Assembly: GCF_000332975.1 (NCBI RefSeq)
Contig: NZ_BANR01000013.1
Coordinates: 1-64,000 of the forward strand
From: Gordonia aichiensis NBRC 108223
Lineage (GTDB): Bacteria; Actinomycetota; Actinomycetes; Mycobacteriales; Mycobacteriaceae
Length of the DNA: 64,000 nucleotides
Direction: 5' to 3'
Shown here: positions 9,601-17,820 of the stretch, in pieces
Layout: every line of letters begins with the position of its first letter
Position numbering within the stretch: position 1 is the stretch's first letter
Notes under the pieces: generated by a model
The model's input: only the letters and a program-made list of their open reading frames with translations
Database searches by the model: none
What the model was told of the DNA's origin: nothing
Made by a program: the position numbers and the translations under genes

Positions 9601-10237
9601 ACGCCCGCATCTCGGTGATCTCGTCACCCCAGAACTCGACGCGCACCGGAAAATCGGCGGTGGTGGGGAAAACGTCGAGGATGCCGCCGCGGACGGCGAA
9701 TTCGCCACGCCGACCGACCATGTCGACACGCTCATAGGCCATCTCGACGAGATCGGTGAGCAGGGCGTCGAAGTCGAGTTCGACGCCCTCGCGCAACGTG
9801 ATCGTCCGTATCTCGCCGAGCCCCGGCGCCATCGGCTGCACCAGTGACCGGACTGTGGTCACCACCACGCGCAGCGGCGAGTCGCCCGGGTGCGCCAGAC
9901 GATGCAGGACTTCGAGCCGCTGCCCGACGACCTCGGCACTCGGCGAGAGCCGCTCGTGCGGGAGCGTCTCCCACGACGGGAACTGTGCGACAGCAGATTC
10001 ATCATCGAGGAGTTCGCGGAGTTCGGCACTCAGATCGTCGGCCTCGCGTCCGTTCGCGGAGACGACGAGCACCGGCGTGGCAGCGACCTCGGACAGACAG
10101 CTGACCACGAAAGGTCGGGCGGCGTCGGGAGCAGTGATCGCGAGCTGCGGATCGTCGCGATGGTTGCGCAGTGCCGCGATGCTCGTGTCCGCGCAGGCGA
10201 GGGATGCGAGTCCGTGAAGGGCGGGAGTTGACGACAC
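6647..10237 (-). CDS. mfd: Transcription-repair coupling factor Mfd
   Basis: A 1196-residue DNA translocase that removes RNA polymerase stalled at lesions and recruits UvrA. In order: the UvrB-like N-terminal module ([25 protein letters not shown]), the RNA-polymerase-interaction domain near 516-530 ([13 protein letters not shown]), the helicase with Walker [10 protein letters not shown] near 666-674 and DEEQRFG near 766, then [17 protein letters not shown] and the TRCF domain. GTG 10237 was chosen because it matches the family N-terminus and lies 7 nt after a TAGAAT -10 box; the longer frame to 10378 adds unconserved sequence. Full length, no defect seen. Confidence 0.97.
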   Translation of the reverse strand: MSSTPALHGLASLACADTSIAALRNHRDDPQLAITAPDAARPFVVSCLSEVAATPVLVVSANGREADDLSAELRELLDDESAVAQFPSWETLPHERLSPSAEVVGQRLEVLHRLAHPGDSPLRVVVTTVRSLVQPMAPGLGEIRTITLREGVELDFDALLTDLVEMAYERVDMVGRRGEFAVRGGILDVFPTTADFPVRVEFWGDEITEMRAFSVADQRSQPEVDASVVMVHPCRELLLTPPVRERAAELAVENADDPSLVDMLTSLAEGIPVAGMEALTPALVDGEMQLLTEVLPAGTRVLVLDPEKVRTRAADLAQTGAEFLEASWNAAAMGATAPVDTREMSGPTGIDLQASAYRPLDDVEKATVAAGRSWWTMSPLSAGFGEEFELDITPGPMPHGDDEEIRIVFAGLRAHVTGGNTAAIVVAGKGTAQRVCERLSDAEVPHVLAEEGARPEPGTVSVFNGTLRHGIVSPSAGLVIVTETDLTGNRVATVRDGKRLPAKRRNQVDPLALTAGDLVVHDQHGIGKFVEMIERTVSGARREYLVLEYAASKRGQPGDRLYVPMDSLDQLSRYVGGEQPSLSKLGGSDWQNTKRKARKAVREIAGELVQLYAARHAAPGYAFSPDTPWQREMEDAFDFTETVDQMTVIGEVKDDMEKPAPMDRVIVGDVGYGKTEIAVRAAFKAVQDGKQVAVLVPTTILAQQHLQTFTERMAGFPVRIRGLSRFTDAKESREIIKEMAQGEVDIVIGTHRLLQTGVTWKDLGLVIVDEEQRFGVEHKEHIKSLRTHVDVLTMSATPIPRTLEMSMAGIREMSTILTPPEERHPVLTYVGAYSPKQVAAAIRRELLRDGQVFYVHNRVSTIDKTARDIAAMVPEARVAVAHGQMNEDQLERTVAGFWNRDFDVLVCTTIIETGLDISNANTLIVDRAENLGLSQLHQLRGRVGRSRERGYAYLLYSPEKPLTETAYDRLATIAQNNELGAGMAVALKDLELRGAGNVLGAEQSGHVAGVGFDLYVRLVGEAVEAYRAAADGQPVSSSESTEVRIDLPVDAHIPVEYVDSDRLRLEAYRKLASSTSDDEVDGVMSELTDRYGEPPEETRRLASIAKLRLLARERGVTEVGASGTSVKIAPLPLLDSEQVRLKRLYSSASFRATTSVVTLPIPRTGGVGSARLRDDELIEYLATFLRTIKPVERVGE

Positions 10238-10244
10238 TTCGGCA

Positions 10245-10250
10245 ATTCTA
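10245..10250 (-). promoter_or_regulatory. -10 box of mfd (leaderless)
   Basis: TAGAAT on the minus strand ends 7 nt before the GTG start of mfd, consistent with a leaderless transcript. No convincing -35 was seen. Confidence 0.5.
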
Positions 10251-10395
10251 GGGCACAGCTCAGACGCCGGTCCCGGGCCGACTGGACAGCGGAGGAGCTG
10301 ATCGACCCGCTCCGTCGACCCGGTTCGTCCGCGGCGGGGCACCGCGTACCGAAGGTCGCGCCGACCAACCGCGGCCATCGGTCCCGAAACTTAAC

Positions 10396-10420
10396 CGGAC
10401 CACAGTCCGTTTGATACGAT
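10396..10420 (+). promoter_or_regulatory. Operator and -10 box of the dioxygenase gene
   Basis: CGGAC-CACA-GTCCG (10396-10409) is an inverted repeat placed in the spacer just upstream of a TACGAT -10 box (10415-10420). The box ends 6 nt before the ATG, so the mRNA is predicted leaderless and the operator could block polymerase directly. The rest of 10238-10426 shows no gene. Confidence 0.55.
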
Positions 10421-10426
10421 GATCGC

Positions 10427-11218
10427 ATGTCAGCCCCCGATTCCACCCGCCAGCCGACGCTGTTCCTCAGCCACGGCGCACCACCGCTCGTCGACAGTGA
10501 ACGCTGGGTCTCCCAGCTCACCGAGCTGTCCACCACACTCGACCGTCCGGCCGCGATCCTCATCGTGTCGGCGCACTGGGAGGCTGCACCCCTGACCATC
10601 GGGTCCACCGATCCGAACACTCCCCTGACCTACGACTTCTGGGGATTTCCCGAACGCTTCTACCGCACCACCTATTGGTCACCCGGCGCCCCCGACCTGG
10701 CGCACCGAGTCGCGGCGATGATGCCCGACGGAACGGCGATCGCCCGCGATGCACACCGCCGTCTCGATCACGGCGCCTACGTGCCGTTGACGGTCATGTA
10801 TCCCGAGGCAGACATTCCGGTGCTCCAGATTTCGCTCCCCACCCTCGATCCCGCACAGTTGCTAAACCTCGGGCGTCGCCTCGCCCCGCTTCGCGACGAG
10901 GGCGTGCTCATCATCGGATCAGGGTTCACCACTCACGGGCTCCCCTATCTGACGGACCCCTCCCCCGATGCCACGCCCCCGAGCTGGTCCGAGGAGTTCG
11001 ACGCGTGGGCACACGAACGCTTCGCCGCGGGTGACGTCGAGTCATTGATCGATTTCCGACGGACGGCCCCTGGAATGCCGTACGCGCACCCCACGGTCGA
11101 GCACTTCGCGCCACTGTTCGTCGCGCTCGGTGCCAGTGACGATCCTGAGCAACGAGCCGATCAGGTCATCGACGGCTTCTGGATGGGCCTGGCCAAGCGG
11201 TCGCTGGTGCTGACCTGA
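10427..11218 (+). CDS. LigB/DODA-type class III extradiol dioxygenase
   Basis: A 263-residue protein of the 4,5-DOPA-extradiol-dioxygenase / YgiD family, which opens catechol-like rings using a bound metal. Conserved histidines are visible in LSHGAPPL (H16), VSAHWE (H50), DHGAYVPL (H115) and GSGFTTHGL (H170), with HFAPLF near the C-terminus. No signal peptide. It stands alone, transcribed divergently from mfd and ending 10 bp from the convergent DUF5685 gene, so the substrate cannot be read from context. A palindrome at the promoter suggests local repression. Confidence 0.88.
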   Translation: MSAPDSTRQPTLFLSHGAPPLVDSERWVSQLTELSTTLDRPAAILIVSAHWEAAPLTIGSTDPNTPLTYDFWGFPERFYRTTYWSPGAPDLAHRVAAMMPDGTAIARDAHRRLDHGAYVPLTVMYPEADIPVLQISLPTLDPAQLLNLGRRLAPLRDEGVLIIGSGFTTHGLPYLTDPSPDATPPSWSEEFDAWAHERFAAGDVESLIDFRRTAPGMPYAHPTVEHFAPLFVALGASDDPEQRADQVIDGFWMGLAKRSLVLT

Positions 11219-11228
11219 GCCCATCGCG

Positions 11229-12428
11229 TCAATTACAGCTGCAGCAGTCACCGCAATCACAACTGTCACAGCAGTCACCACAATCACAACATTCGTCGCA
11301 GTCACAACAGTCATCGCACTCGCATAGGGCGGGCTTCCACGTGTCCGAGCAGTGATTCCAGTGGTTGGCGAAACACGCGGGCCCGCAACAGGTGTTGCCC
11401 ATGAACGGCAGAACACGCTCGTGGAACGGCCGATTCGGTCGAAAAGGCGGCGGAAAGGGCCAGTTCTCCGGGTAGTCCGACGGCGGTGACGGTTGCTGAT
11501 CCGGTAGCGCTTGCTGAGCTGGGAGCGAGGACGAGCCGACACCCGACGACCGATGTTGCGCACAGGCGACACGGTGTGGCATACGGCGGCGCACCGCATG
11601 CCGCACCCCGTCGAGGAGCACGACGCGCAGCAGCCGGTCGTCGACCAATCTGAGAGCGCCGTAGCGCCGCGCGATCGCTCGAGCCAACAGTCGACATTCG
11701 GCGCGCGCGTCATCGACCGTGGTATCCGACGCGTCGAGCGGATTGAACGTCCCGCGCTCGCGGTCGTCGGCGAGGTCGTCGATCGCATCGATGAGGTGCG
11801 CGAGCCGCCCAAAATCGGCCCCCATCGCCGCGAGATGCTCGCGATTGCCGGGCACGCAAGCGATGTCGGCCGTCGCCGCGAACACACGCGACGCGGCCTC
11901 CGACGATGCGCGCGTCAGCTCGTCGAGGTCTCGCGACCGCGATTCGACCGTGGCCTGACCCGACAATTGCGCGAGCATGGAATCGACGTCGAGCAGCCGC
12001 GCGACGTCAGCATCGTCGACGGCGCGGGTGCGCAATGCCCCGGAGACCCCGCCCGCCACCATGCGTCGTGTCCGAGACACCGGAGCCAACCCGCATCGCT
12101 GTTCCTCGACGACGTCGGCCGCCTTGCCTGCCGCAAGGGTCAGCGAGACCCCGGTGGCCAGCCGCACTCCGGGCTCGTCGACGGCGACAACCTCGGCAGT
12201 CCGCATTCCCCGCAATGGGCAGCGACCTGCGCGCGTCGACGACGGCGGGGTGTCGCGCTGGGCGGCGACGAGAATCGAGAGCATCACCGCATCGGTGTTG
12301 GTGGTCAGCCGACTGGCGTGACCGTGATTGTCGCGCAACGACAGACACAGCCCGCACAGGTGCGCCCGCCACTGCGCGAGGAGTTCGTCGGGCATCGTGT
12401 GACGGCAAGGTGTGAGTAGTCCGAACAC
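11229..12428 (-). CDS. DUF5685-family protein with a cysteine-rich C-terminal tail
   Basis: A 399-residue protein of unknown function. The family N-terminus has paired cysteines (PCRH at C8; HLCGLC at C25 and C28). A helical core contains an Asp-rich motif at 214-222 (D214, D217, D218, D221, D222), reminiscent of metal-diphosphate sites in isoprenoid synthases. Residues 325-345 are Pro-rich. The last 31 residues hold 15 cysteines spaced by Asp, Gly and Ser (CC and CDC patterns), like a metallothionein or multi-metal site. Start is GTG at 12428. It converges with the dioxygenase gene. The tail is encoded by near-periodic CA/GT-rich DNA and may be expansion-prone. Confidence 0.8.
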   Translation of the reverse strand: MFGLLTPCRHTMPDELLAQWRAHLCGLCLSLRDNHGHASRLTTNTDAVMLSILVAAQRDTPPSSTRAGRCPLRGMRTAEVVAVDEPGVRLATGVSLTLAAGKAADVVEEQRCGLAPVSRTRRMVAGGVSGALRTRAVDDADVARLLDVDSMLAQLSGQATVESRSRDLDELTRASSEAASRVFAATADIACVPGNREHLAAMGADFGRLAHLIDAIDDLADDRERGTFNPLDASDTTVDDARAECRLLARAIARRYGALRLVDDRLLRVVLLDGVRHAVRRRMPHRVACAQHRSSGVGSSSLPAQQALPDQQPSPPSDYPENWPFPPPFRPNRPFHERVLPFMGNTCCGPACFANHWNHCSDTWKPALCECDDCCDCDECCDCGDCCDSCDCGDCCSCN

Positions 12429-12523
12429 CCGCCGATTTCAACACAATCGACCGCTCACACCACAGCAGGGTCATTCGTGTGCGCGATGGTCTCCGAACGG
12501 ACGGATCGGAGCGGGGTCGGCTG

Positions 12524-13267
12524 CTACTCCGGCTCGGCGGGAGTATCTCGCGCCGACTCGGGACGCGACGCCGCGTCGGCCACCGTGCGCTCCTTGGGTT
12601 CGACATAGTGCGGACCCACCAGTTCCGGATCCGGGTCGAGGCGGGTGAGTCCGTTCCAGCACAGATTGACCAGATGCGCCGCGACAACCTCTTTCGACGG
12701 TTCGCGGACGTCGAGCCACCACTGCGCCGTCACCGACACCATGCCGACGAGCGCCTGCGCGTACAGCGGAGCGAGCTTCGGATCGAACCCGCGCCCTTCG
12801 AAATCGCCTGCAAGGATGTGCTCGACCTGACTGATCGCGTCGTTGAGGAGGCTGCCATACGTCGCGTTCTCGCTTGACGACGCACTGTCTCCGCGCACAA
12901 GAATGCGGAATCCGTCGGTGCGTTCCTCCATGTAGGTCAGCAGCGCCAACGCCACCTGCTGGATGCGGTACAGCGAGCGGTTCTGGGACAACGACGCCGT
13001 GACCATCGCGAGCAGCGTTTCCATCTCACGGTCGACGACGACCGCATACAGGCCTTCCTTGCCGCCGAAGTGCTCGTAGACGATCGGCTTCGACACCCCT
13101 GCGCGTTGCGCGATCTCCTCGATGGACGTCCCCTCGAAGCCCCGCTCGGCGAACAGTCCGCGCGCGACCTCGATCAGTTGCAGCCGCCGCTGGGCGCCGG
13201 TCATTCGTGCGCGTGGCGCGCGCTTGACCTCACCTGTGCTCGAATTCGCCGGACGGCTGACAGCCAT
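12524..13267 (-). CDS. TetR/AcrR-family transcriptional regulator
   Basis: A 247-residue one-component repressor. The N-terminal helix-turn-helix lies at about 28-72 (ARGLFAERGFEGTS, IAQRAGVSKPIVYEHF), followed by a ligand-binding helical domain. The C-terminal tail after about residue 215 is charged and unconserved. Start ATG 13267 lies 6 nt after a TAGGCT -10 box, suggesting a leaderless mRNA. A TetR gene also sits next to mfd in mycobacteria, so this may be the orthologue. It lies head-to-head with the osmoprotectant operon, 267 bp away, and could regulate itself, that operon or the DUF5685 gene downstream. Confidence 0.92.
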   Translation of the reverse strand: MAVSRPANSSTGEVKRAPRARMTGAQRRLQLIEVARGLFAERGFEGTSIEEIAQRAGVSKPIVYEHFGGKEGLYAVVVDREMETLLAMVTASLSQNRSLYRIQQVALALLTYMEERTDGFRILVRGDSASSSENATYGSLLNDAISQVEHILAGDFEGRGFDPKLAPLYAQALVGMVSVTAQWWLDVREPSKEVVAAHLVNLCWNGLTRLDPDPELVGPHYVEPKERTVADAASRPESARDTPAEPE

Positions 13268-13273
13268 GAGGCC

Positions 13274-13279
13274 AGCCTA
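13274..13279 (-). promoter_or_regulatory. -10 box of the TetR gene (leaderless)
   Basis: TAGGCT on the minus strand ends 6 nt before the ATG at 13267, giving a predicted leaderless transcript. Confidence 0.5.
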
Positions 13280-13391
13280 CGAGACGGGGCCGCCATCTTC
13301 GACACCCACGGCTTGATCACGATGCTCAACCGCTGCGGGCGCCGCGACTTTCGCTCACCGTGACCGAAACGTGACTCGACGCGATCGTCGC

Positions 13392-13494
13392 ACGTGACAC
13401 GACACGTCCGGGGGCGCGCACCCGGCTCGACGAGGTGTGACGCGACGATGTGAATTCGCGGAATCCCACCGGAAACGCGGTTGCTTTGTAGGCT
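13392..13494 (+). promoter_or_regulatory. Regulatory region of the osmoprotectant operon
   Basis: Between the TetR gene and the first permease there is an inverted repeat ACGTG-N6-CACGT (13392-13407). There are two promoter candidates: GGAA (13460-13463) and GTT (13480-13482), 16 nt apart, resembling an ECF/SigH-type promoter, and a TAGGCT -10-like box at 13489-13494. Which is used cannot be told. No gene is seen in 13280-13534. Confidence 0.35.
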
Positions 13495-13534
13495 GAGTTC
13501 TCTGCCGAACGCTCGCCACAACGAGGGGATAGCT

Positions 13535-14182
13535 GTGGGTAGTTTGTGGAGCTACATCCACGCGCACGCCGAAAACCTGACGTTCCTGACCTATCAGCAC
13601 GCGTCCCTCTCGTTCCAGACGGTCCTCGTCGGTACGGTGCTGGCCGTCGTCGTCGCGGTGCTGGTGTACCGACGTCCACTGGGCTCGGCCCTGACGCTGA
13701 CGTCGAGCCGCGTGGCACTGACGATCCCCTCGCTCGCGCTGCTCGCGCTGCTGATCGTCCCGTTCGGACTCGGGGTCGTACCGTCGTTCATCATGCTGGC
13801 CTTCTTCGCCGCGCTTCCGGTGATCGGCAACGCGATTGTCGGTCTCCGGTCGGTTCCGGCGAGCGTGATCGAATCCGCGCGGGGAATCGGGCTCCCTCGC
13901 TGGCGAATACTGCTCACCGTCGAACTGCCGATCGCGTGGCCGGTGATCCTGACCGGAATCCGGGTCTCGACGCAAATGATCGTCGGAGTCGCGGCAATCG
14001 TCGCCTACGTTCTCGGTCCGGGACTCGGTTCGTTGATCTTCAACGGCCTCTCCCGGCTCGGAGGCGCCAACGCGCTCGAAATGGCTCTCACCGGAACGAT
14101 TCTCATCGTCTTGATCGCGTTGGTCTTCGACGCCCTGCTCGTCATCCTCGGCCGCTTCACCATCTCCAAAGGATTGTCATGA
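13535..14182 (+). CDS. Osmoprotectant ABC transporter permease (OpuCB/ProW type)
   Basis: A 215-residue inner-membrane permease with five to six helices. The binding-protein-dependent-transport loop is visible as ESARGIGLPRWRILLTVELP, where the ATPase docks. Paired with the second permease of the operon, it would form the pore for glycine betaine, choline or a similar compatible solute. The GTG at 13535 is preceded by GAGGGG at a usable distance; a longer frame begins at 13481 without a good ribosome site. The stop overlaps the ATPase start as ATGA, so translation is coupled. Confidence 0.92.
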   Translation: MGSLWSYIHAHAENLTFLTYQHASLSFQTVLVGTVLAVVVAVLVYRRPLGSALTLTSSRVALTIPSLALLALLIVPFGLGVVPSFIMLAFFAALPVIGNAIVGLRSVPASVIESARGIGLPRWRILLTVELPIAWPVILTGIRVSTQMIVGVAAIVAYVLGPGLGSLIFNGLSRLGGANALEMALTGTILIVLIALVFDALLVILGRFTISKGLS

Positions 14183-15465
14183 CCGACGTAGCCAACACGC
14201 CGGCCCCAGGGGCCGACAGCGCATCCGGCCCCACGGTGACGGGTGCCCCCATCCGACTCGACGATGTCGTCAAACGTTTTCGGGGCCAGGACAAGCCCGC
14301 AGTGGACCATCTCGACCTCGATATCGAAGCCGGGCACATCGTCGCCTTCGTCGGACCGTCCGGATGTGGCAAGACGACGACGCTCAAGATGATCAACAGG
14401 CTCATCGAGCCCACCGAGGGCCGGATCTTCATCGACGAACGCGACGTCACCAAGGAGAACCCAGACAAACTGCGTCAATCCATCGGATACGTCATCCAAT
14501 CCGGCGGCCTGTTCCCGCACTGGACTGTCGAGAAGAACATCGGCGCCATCCCGCGGGTCCTCGGCTGGGACAAGAAGCGGATCGCTGAGCGTACGGAGTA
14601 TCTCCTCGACCTCGTCGGTCTCGACCCCGCCCAATTCGCCAAGCGGTTACCCAAGGACATGTCCGGCGGCCAGCAGCAGCGCGTCGGCGTTGCGCGTGCA
14701 CTCGCGGCCGATCCCCCGGTCCTGCTGATGGACGAGCCGTTCGGCGCAGTCGACCCGATCACGCGAGTCCGATTGCAGGACAGCCTCATCGCGATCCAGC
14801 ACGAACTCGGAAAGACGATCGTGGTGGTGACCCACGATTTCGAGGAGGCCACGAAGCTCGGCGACAAGGTACTGATCTTGTCGCAGGGGGCGCATATCGA
14901 GCAGTACGCCGCGCCCGAGGAGATACTCGCCAATCCCGCTACGCCGTTCGTCGAGGAATTCATCGGTTCGGGCGCAACACTCGCTCAGCTCACGCTGTCG
15001 CGGGTGCGCGACGTCGAACAGGATTCCGTGGTGACAGCGAGAGTCGGAGAGGGCTCGGGCGAGGCAATCGCGCGGGCACGTGAGGCAGGCGAGAGCTGGG
15101 TCGTGGTGGTCGACAAGCAGGATCGGCCGCGCGCGTGGCCGTCGATCGAGGAAATCGCGTCCAAGCCGGAGATCTCCGACTACCTCGACCCACGCCTGCC
15201 CGTCGTCGCCGAGTCGTCGACGCTCAACGACGCGCTGGATTCGATGCTCGCGGCCAGCCAGGGCGGCACGCTGGTGACCGATCGCCACGGCGCCGTCGTC
15301 GGCATGCTGACGATCGCGTCAGTCATGGACATCATTCGCGGTCAGCTCGCCGAGTCACGACCCGAAGAAGACGACGCGTCCTACGAAAGTCACACGGAGG
15401 GAACCGGTCCGATCGAGACACCGGTGGTCGCGGCTGACGACCCCGAGCAGAACGCGGGCGCATGA
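14179..15465 (+). CDS. Osmoprotectant ABC transporter ATP-binding protein with CBS region (OpuCA/ProV type)
   Basis: A 428-residue ATPase powering osmoprotectant import. Walker A is GPSGCGKTT (59-67), the ABC signature MSGGQQQR near 160, and Walker B LLMDEP near 180 with a following THDFEEA switch. The C-terminal third (about 275-395) is CBS-like (VVDKQDRPRAWPS; GGTLVTDRHGAVVGMLTI), a module known in this family to sense ionic strength. About 20 residues before the nucleotide-binding domain and the acidic end are unconserved. It has ATGA overlaps with both flanking permease genes. Confidence 0.95.
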   Translation: MTDVANTPAPGADSASGPTVTGAPIRLDDVVKRFRGQDKPAVDHLDLDIEAGHIVAFVGPSGCGKTTTLKMINRLIEPTEGRIFIDERDVTKENPDKLRQSIGYVIQSGGLFPHWTVEKNIGAIPRVLGWDKKRIAERTEYLLDLVGLDPAQFAKRLPKDMSGGQQQRVGVARALAADPPVLLMDEPFGAVDPITRVRLQDSLIAIQHELGKTIVVVTHDFEEATKLGDKVLILSQGAHIEQYAAPEEILANPATPFVEEFIGSGATLAQLTLSRVRDVEQDSVVTARVGEGSGEAIARAREAGESWVVVVDKQDRPRAWPSIEEIASKPEISDYLDPRLPVVAESSTLNDALDSMLAASQGGTLVTDRHGAVVGMLTIASVMDIIRGQLAESRPEEDDASYESHTEGTGPIETPVVAADDPEQNAGA

Positions 15466-16202
15466 AACGACGATTCCGCAACCTCCCGATCGACGTGTGG
15501 TTCGAGCCACTCGTCATCATCGTGCTCGCGGTCGGCTACTTCAGTTGGTATGCGACAACGACTCTCACCGAAACCGAGCAGGCGTCGCTGGGCTGGTCGA
15601 CGCTGCGGACCACGATCATCGACCATATCGAACTGACACTCGTGGCCACGGTCATCGTCATCGTCATCGCGATCCCGTTGGGAATCCTGCTGACCAGGCC
15701 GTCGATGAAGTGGCTGAGTCCGATCGCGGTGAATATCGCGAACGTCGGCCAAGCGGCACCGGCCGTCGGTCTGCTCGTCTTGTTCACGTTCTGGCTCGGA
15801 ACCGGATTCCGCACCGCTGTCATCGGTTTGGTGGTCTACGCGGTGCTGCCGATCCTGCAGAACACCATCGTCGGACTGCGGCAGGTCGATCAGCGGACGA
15901 TCGAGGCGTCACGAGGGATCGGATACTCGGCATTTCGCACGCTCGTCCAGGTGGAGTTGCCGCTTGCGGTTCCGGTCATCCTCAACGGTGTGCGCACCGC
16001 GCTGGTGATCCTGGTGGGCACGGCGACGCTGAGCACCTTCATCGGCGCCACGAGCCTCGGGACGCTGATCACCACCGGTGTCACGCTGTTCTTACCGAAG
16101 TTGTTGATCTCGGGCGCAATCCTCGTCGCCCTTCTGGCCATGATCATCGACTGGCTCGGCAGGCTCTTCGAACTGATCGCAACCCCGAAGGGCGTCGCAT
16201 GA
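15462..16202 (+). CDS. Osmoprotectant ABC transporter permease (OpuCD/ProW type)
   Basis: A 246-residue permease, the second membrane subunit of this importer. The helices and docking loop (IEASRGIGYSAFRTLVQVELP) match the first permease, and GQAAPAVGLLVL is typical of the family. Compared with the first permease it has an extra N-terminal transmembrane segment. The start ATG overlaps the ATPase stop and its stop overlaps the binding-protein start, both as ATGA. Confidence 0.93.
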   Translation: MKRRFRNLPIDVWFEPLVIIVLAVGYFSWYATTTLTETEQASLGWSTLRTTIIDHIELTLVATVIVIVIAIPLGILLTRPSMKWLSPIAVNIANVGQAAPAVGLLVLFTFWLGTGFRTAVIGLVVYAVLPILQNTIVGLRQVDQRTIEASRGIGYSAFRTLVQVELPLAVPVILNGVRTALVILVGTATLSTFIGATSLGTLITTGVTLFLPKLLISGAILVALLAMIIDWLGRLFELIATPKGVA

Positions 16203-17194
16203 CCGCCACGCGAGCACGACTCGCCACCGTCGCAACGCTTCTCGTCGTGACCGTCCTCGCGCTCGCGGGCTGTGGACTCGTCAGTTCGTCGGGAACGTTC
16301 AAGGAAGCCGCACTCCCCGACGGCTCACGGCCGCTCGACGGAGCCAAGATCACCGTGACATCGAAGAGCTTCACCGAATCGGTGATCCTGGGAAAGATCA
16401 CCGCGACCTATCTCGCCGCAGCGGGTGCCAAGGTCACCGATCTCACCGGCGCCCCCGGATCGGCGTCGTCGCGACAGGCGCAGCTCAACGGTGACGCCGA
16501 CATCCTGTGGGAGTACACCGGAACCGCATGGGTCACCTACCACGGCGAAACCGAGACCATCCCCGACCCGCAGGAACTCTGGCGCAAGGTCCACGAGATC
16601 GAGTTGGAGCAGAACCAGCTCGTGTGGCTGCCGCCGGCGAACTTCAATGACACCTACGCCTTCGCGGCGTCGAGCAGCACCGCGAAGCGTCTGGGTGTGA
16701 AGTCCTTGTCCGACGTCGCCACACTGCCCGTGGCCGACCGCACGTTCTGCGTCGACGACGAATTCTTCTCGCGGCCAGACGGATTCAAGCCGATGCTCGC
16801 CAAGTACGGGATACCGCTGAACGCTCCGAACGGCGTCCCCCTCGGCAACGTGACCCGCATGGACGCCGGTGTGGTCTACACGTCGACGGCCAACAGCGCA
16901 CCGTGCAACTTCGGCATGGTCTACACGACCGACGGGCGCATCAAGAACCTCGACCTGACCGTGCTCCAGGACGACAAGAAGTTCTTCCTGCCCTACAGCG
17001 GTACCACCGTGGTCCGCGAATCGGTACTGAAACAGCACCCGGAGATCGAGCAGTTGATGGGGACGATCTCGAAGCACCTCACCGACGACGTCATGCAGGA
17101 CCTGAACGGACGCGTCGATATTGACGGACAGGATCCGGCCGACGTCGCCTACGACTGGCTGATCAGCGAAAAACTCGTCGTCCCGCCGAAGTAG
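16199..17194 (+). CDS. Osmoprotectant ABC transporter substrate-binding lipoprotein (OpuCC/ProX type)
   Basis: A 331-residue lipoprotein. The signal sequence ends with the lipobox LAGC, the lipidated Cys being residue 25, so it is anchored outside the membrane. The mature part has hallmarks of the glycine betaine/choline-binding family: KITVTSKSFTESVILG near the N-terminus, WEYTGTAW and PANFNDTYAFA. The last gene of the four-gene operon, it is followed by an array of stem-loop repeats, two copies of which look like terminators. Exact ligand not determinable from sequence. Confidence 0.94.
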   Translation: MTATRARLATVATLLVVTVLALAGCGLVSSSGTFKEAALPDGSRPLDGAKITVTSKSFTESVILGKITATYLAAAGAKVTDLTGAPGSASSRQAQLNGDADILWEYTGTAWVTYHGETETIPDPQELWRKVHEIELEQNQLVWLPPANFNDTYAFAASSSTAKRLGVKSLSDVATLPVADRTFCVDDEFFSRPDGFKPMLAKYGIPLNAPNGVPLGNVTRMDAGVVYTSTANSAPCNFGMVYTTDGRIKNLDLTVLQDDKKFFLPYSGTTVVRESVLKQHPEIEQLMGTISKHLTDDVMQDLNGRVDIDGQDPADVAYDWLISEKLVVPPK

Positions 17195-17456
17195 TCCGGC
17201 GCGGGAGGTCTTGGGACGTCGGCGGCTTTCCTCGGGTTGGGGCGTGGTCCTTCCGCGGGTTTTCGACGCCGCGGCCGGGCTGGAAGTAGGGGAAGAGTCC
17301 GGGGCCCGGGATTTCCGCGGGTTTTCGACGGTTCCCCTGGAAACAACCAGCGGAAAGAACCAGAACTAGCGGAAGCGTTCCTTCCCCCACTTTCCGCACC
17401 CACGCCCGGGCGCCAGCCCCAGCAACACCACCGCCGGGCCGAAACTAGCGGAAGAG

Positions 17457-17484
17457 CCCGCGGCCCGGGCTTTCCGCGGGTTTT
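17457..17484 (+). terminator. Terminator-like hairpin, repeat copy 1
   Basis: CCCGCGG (17457-17463) pairs with CCGCGGG (17474-17480) and is followed by TTTT (17481-17484) on the plus strand. It lies downstream of the osmoprotectant operon and is part of the 62-bp repeat. Confidence 0.5.
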
Positions 17485-17518
17485 CGACGCCGCGGCCGGG
17501 CTGGAAGTAGCGGAAGAG

Positions 17519-17546
17519 CCCGCGGCCCGGGCTTTCCGCGGGTTTT
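17519..17546 (+). terminator. Terminator-like hairpin, repeat copy 2
   Basis: The same hairpin and TTTT as at 17457-17484, repeated 62 bp downstream: CCCGCGG (17519-17525), CCGCGGG (17536-17542), TTTT (17543-17546). Confidence 0.5.
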
Positions 17547-17784
17547 CGACGCTCCCCCTGGAAACAACCAGCGGAAACGACCAGAACCAGCGGAAGAGCT
17601 CCTTCCCCCACTTTCCGCACCCACGCCCGGGCCCTTTCCCTACTTTCCGCACCGCGCCGGACCTCCCTCCCCCACTTTCTGCGCCCGCGCTAAACCCTTC
17701 CCCCACTTTCGGCGCTCAGCCAGGCGGCGTCCCGGCCACCCGCCAGCGCACAGTCCTCCACTCTGCCATTGATGGATGTTACGG

Positions 17785-17802
17785 TTACACCAAGCAATGT
17801 AA
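17785..17802. promoter_or_regulatory. Candidate operator before the AurF-like gene
   Basis: TTACA (17785-17789) and TGTAA (17798-17802) form an inverted repeat with an 8-nt spacer in an AT-rich patch. It ends 18 nt before the GTG start and just before a strong GGAGGAGG ribosome site (17808-17815). Confidence 0.35.
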
Positions 17803-17820
17803 TCGTTGGAGGAGGCTCCT

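Larger units (their letters stand above)
17195..17760. repeat. Tandem array of GC-rich stem-loop repeats
   Basis: This 566-bp gene-free stretch is built from repeats. A unit of about 221 bp starting at 17251 recurs from 17472 with few changes. Inside it a 62-bp unit containing AGCGGAAGAGCCCGCGGCCC recurs at about 17446 and 17508. The motif CCTTCCCCCACTT occurs at 17380-17392, 17601-17613 and 17696-17708, with diverged forms near 17632 and 17661. At 17371-17385 and 17592-17606 it is preceded by GGAAG-N5-CTTCC stems. The same stem-loop plus motif occurs twice at the left end of the window. Frames on either strand here are low-complexity Pro/Arg/Gly strings and were not called. Confidence 0.75.

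Noticed and set aside
17149-17706. Open frames on the minus strand through the repeat array
   Set aside because: They are translations of the repeats, rich in Gly, Arg and Pro and repeating with the DNA period.
17195-17760. CRISPR-like appearance of the repeats
   Set aside because: The repeats form nested tandem duplications without uniform spacers, and no cas genes are present.
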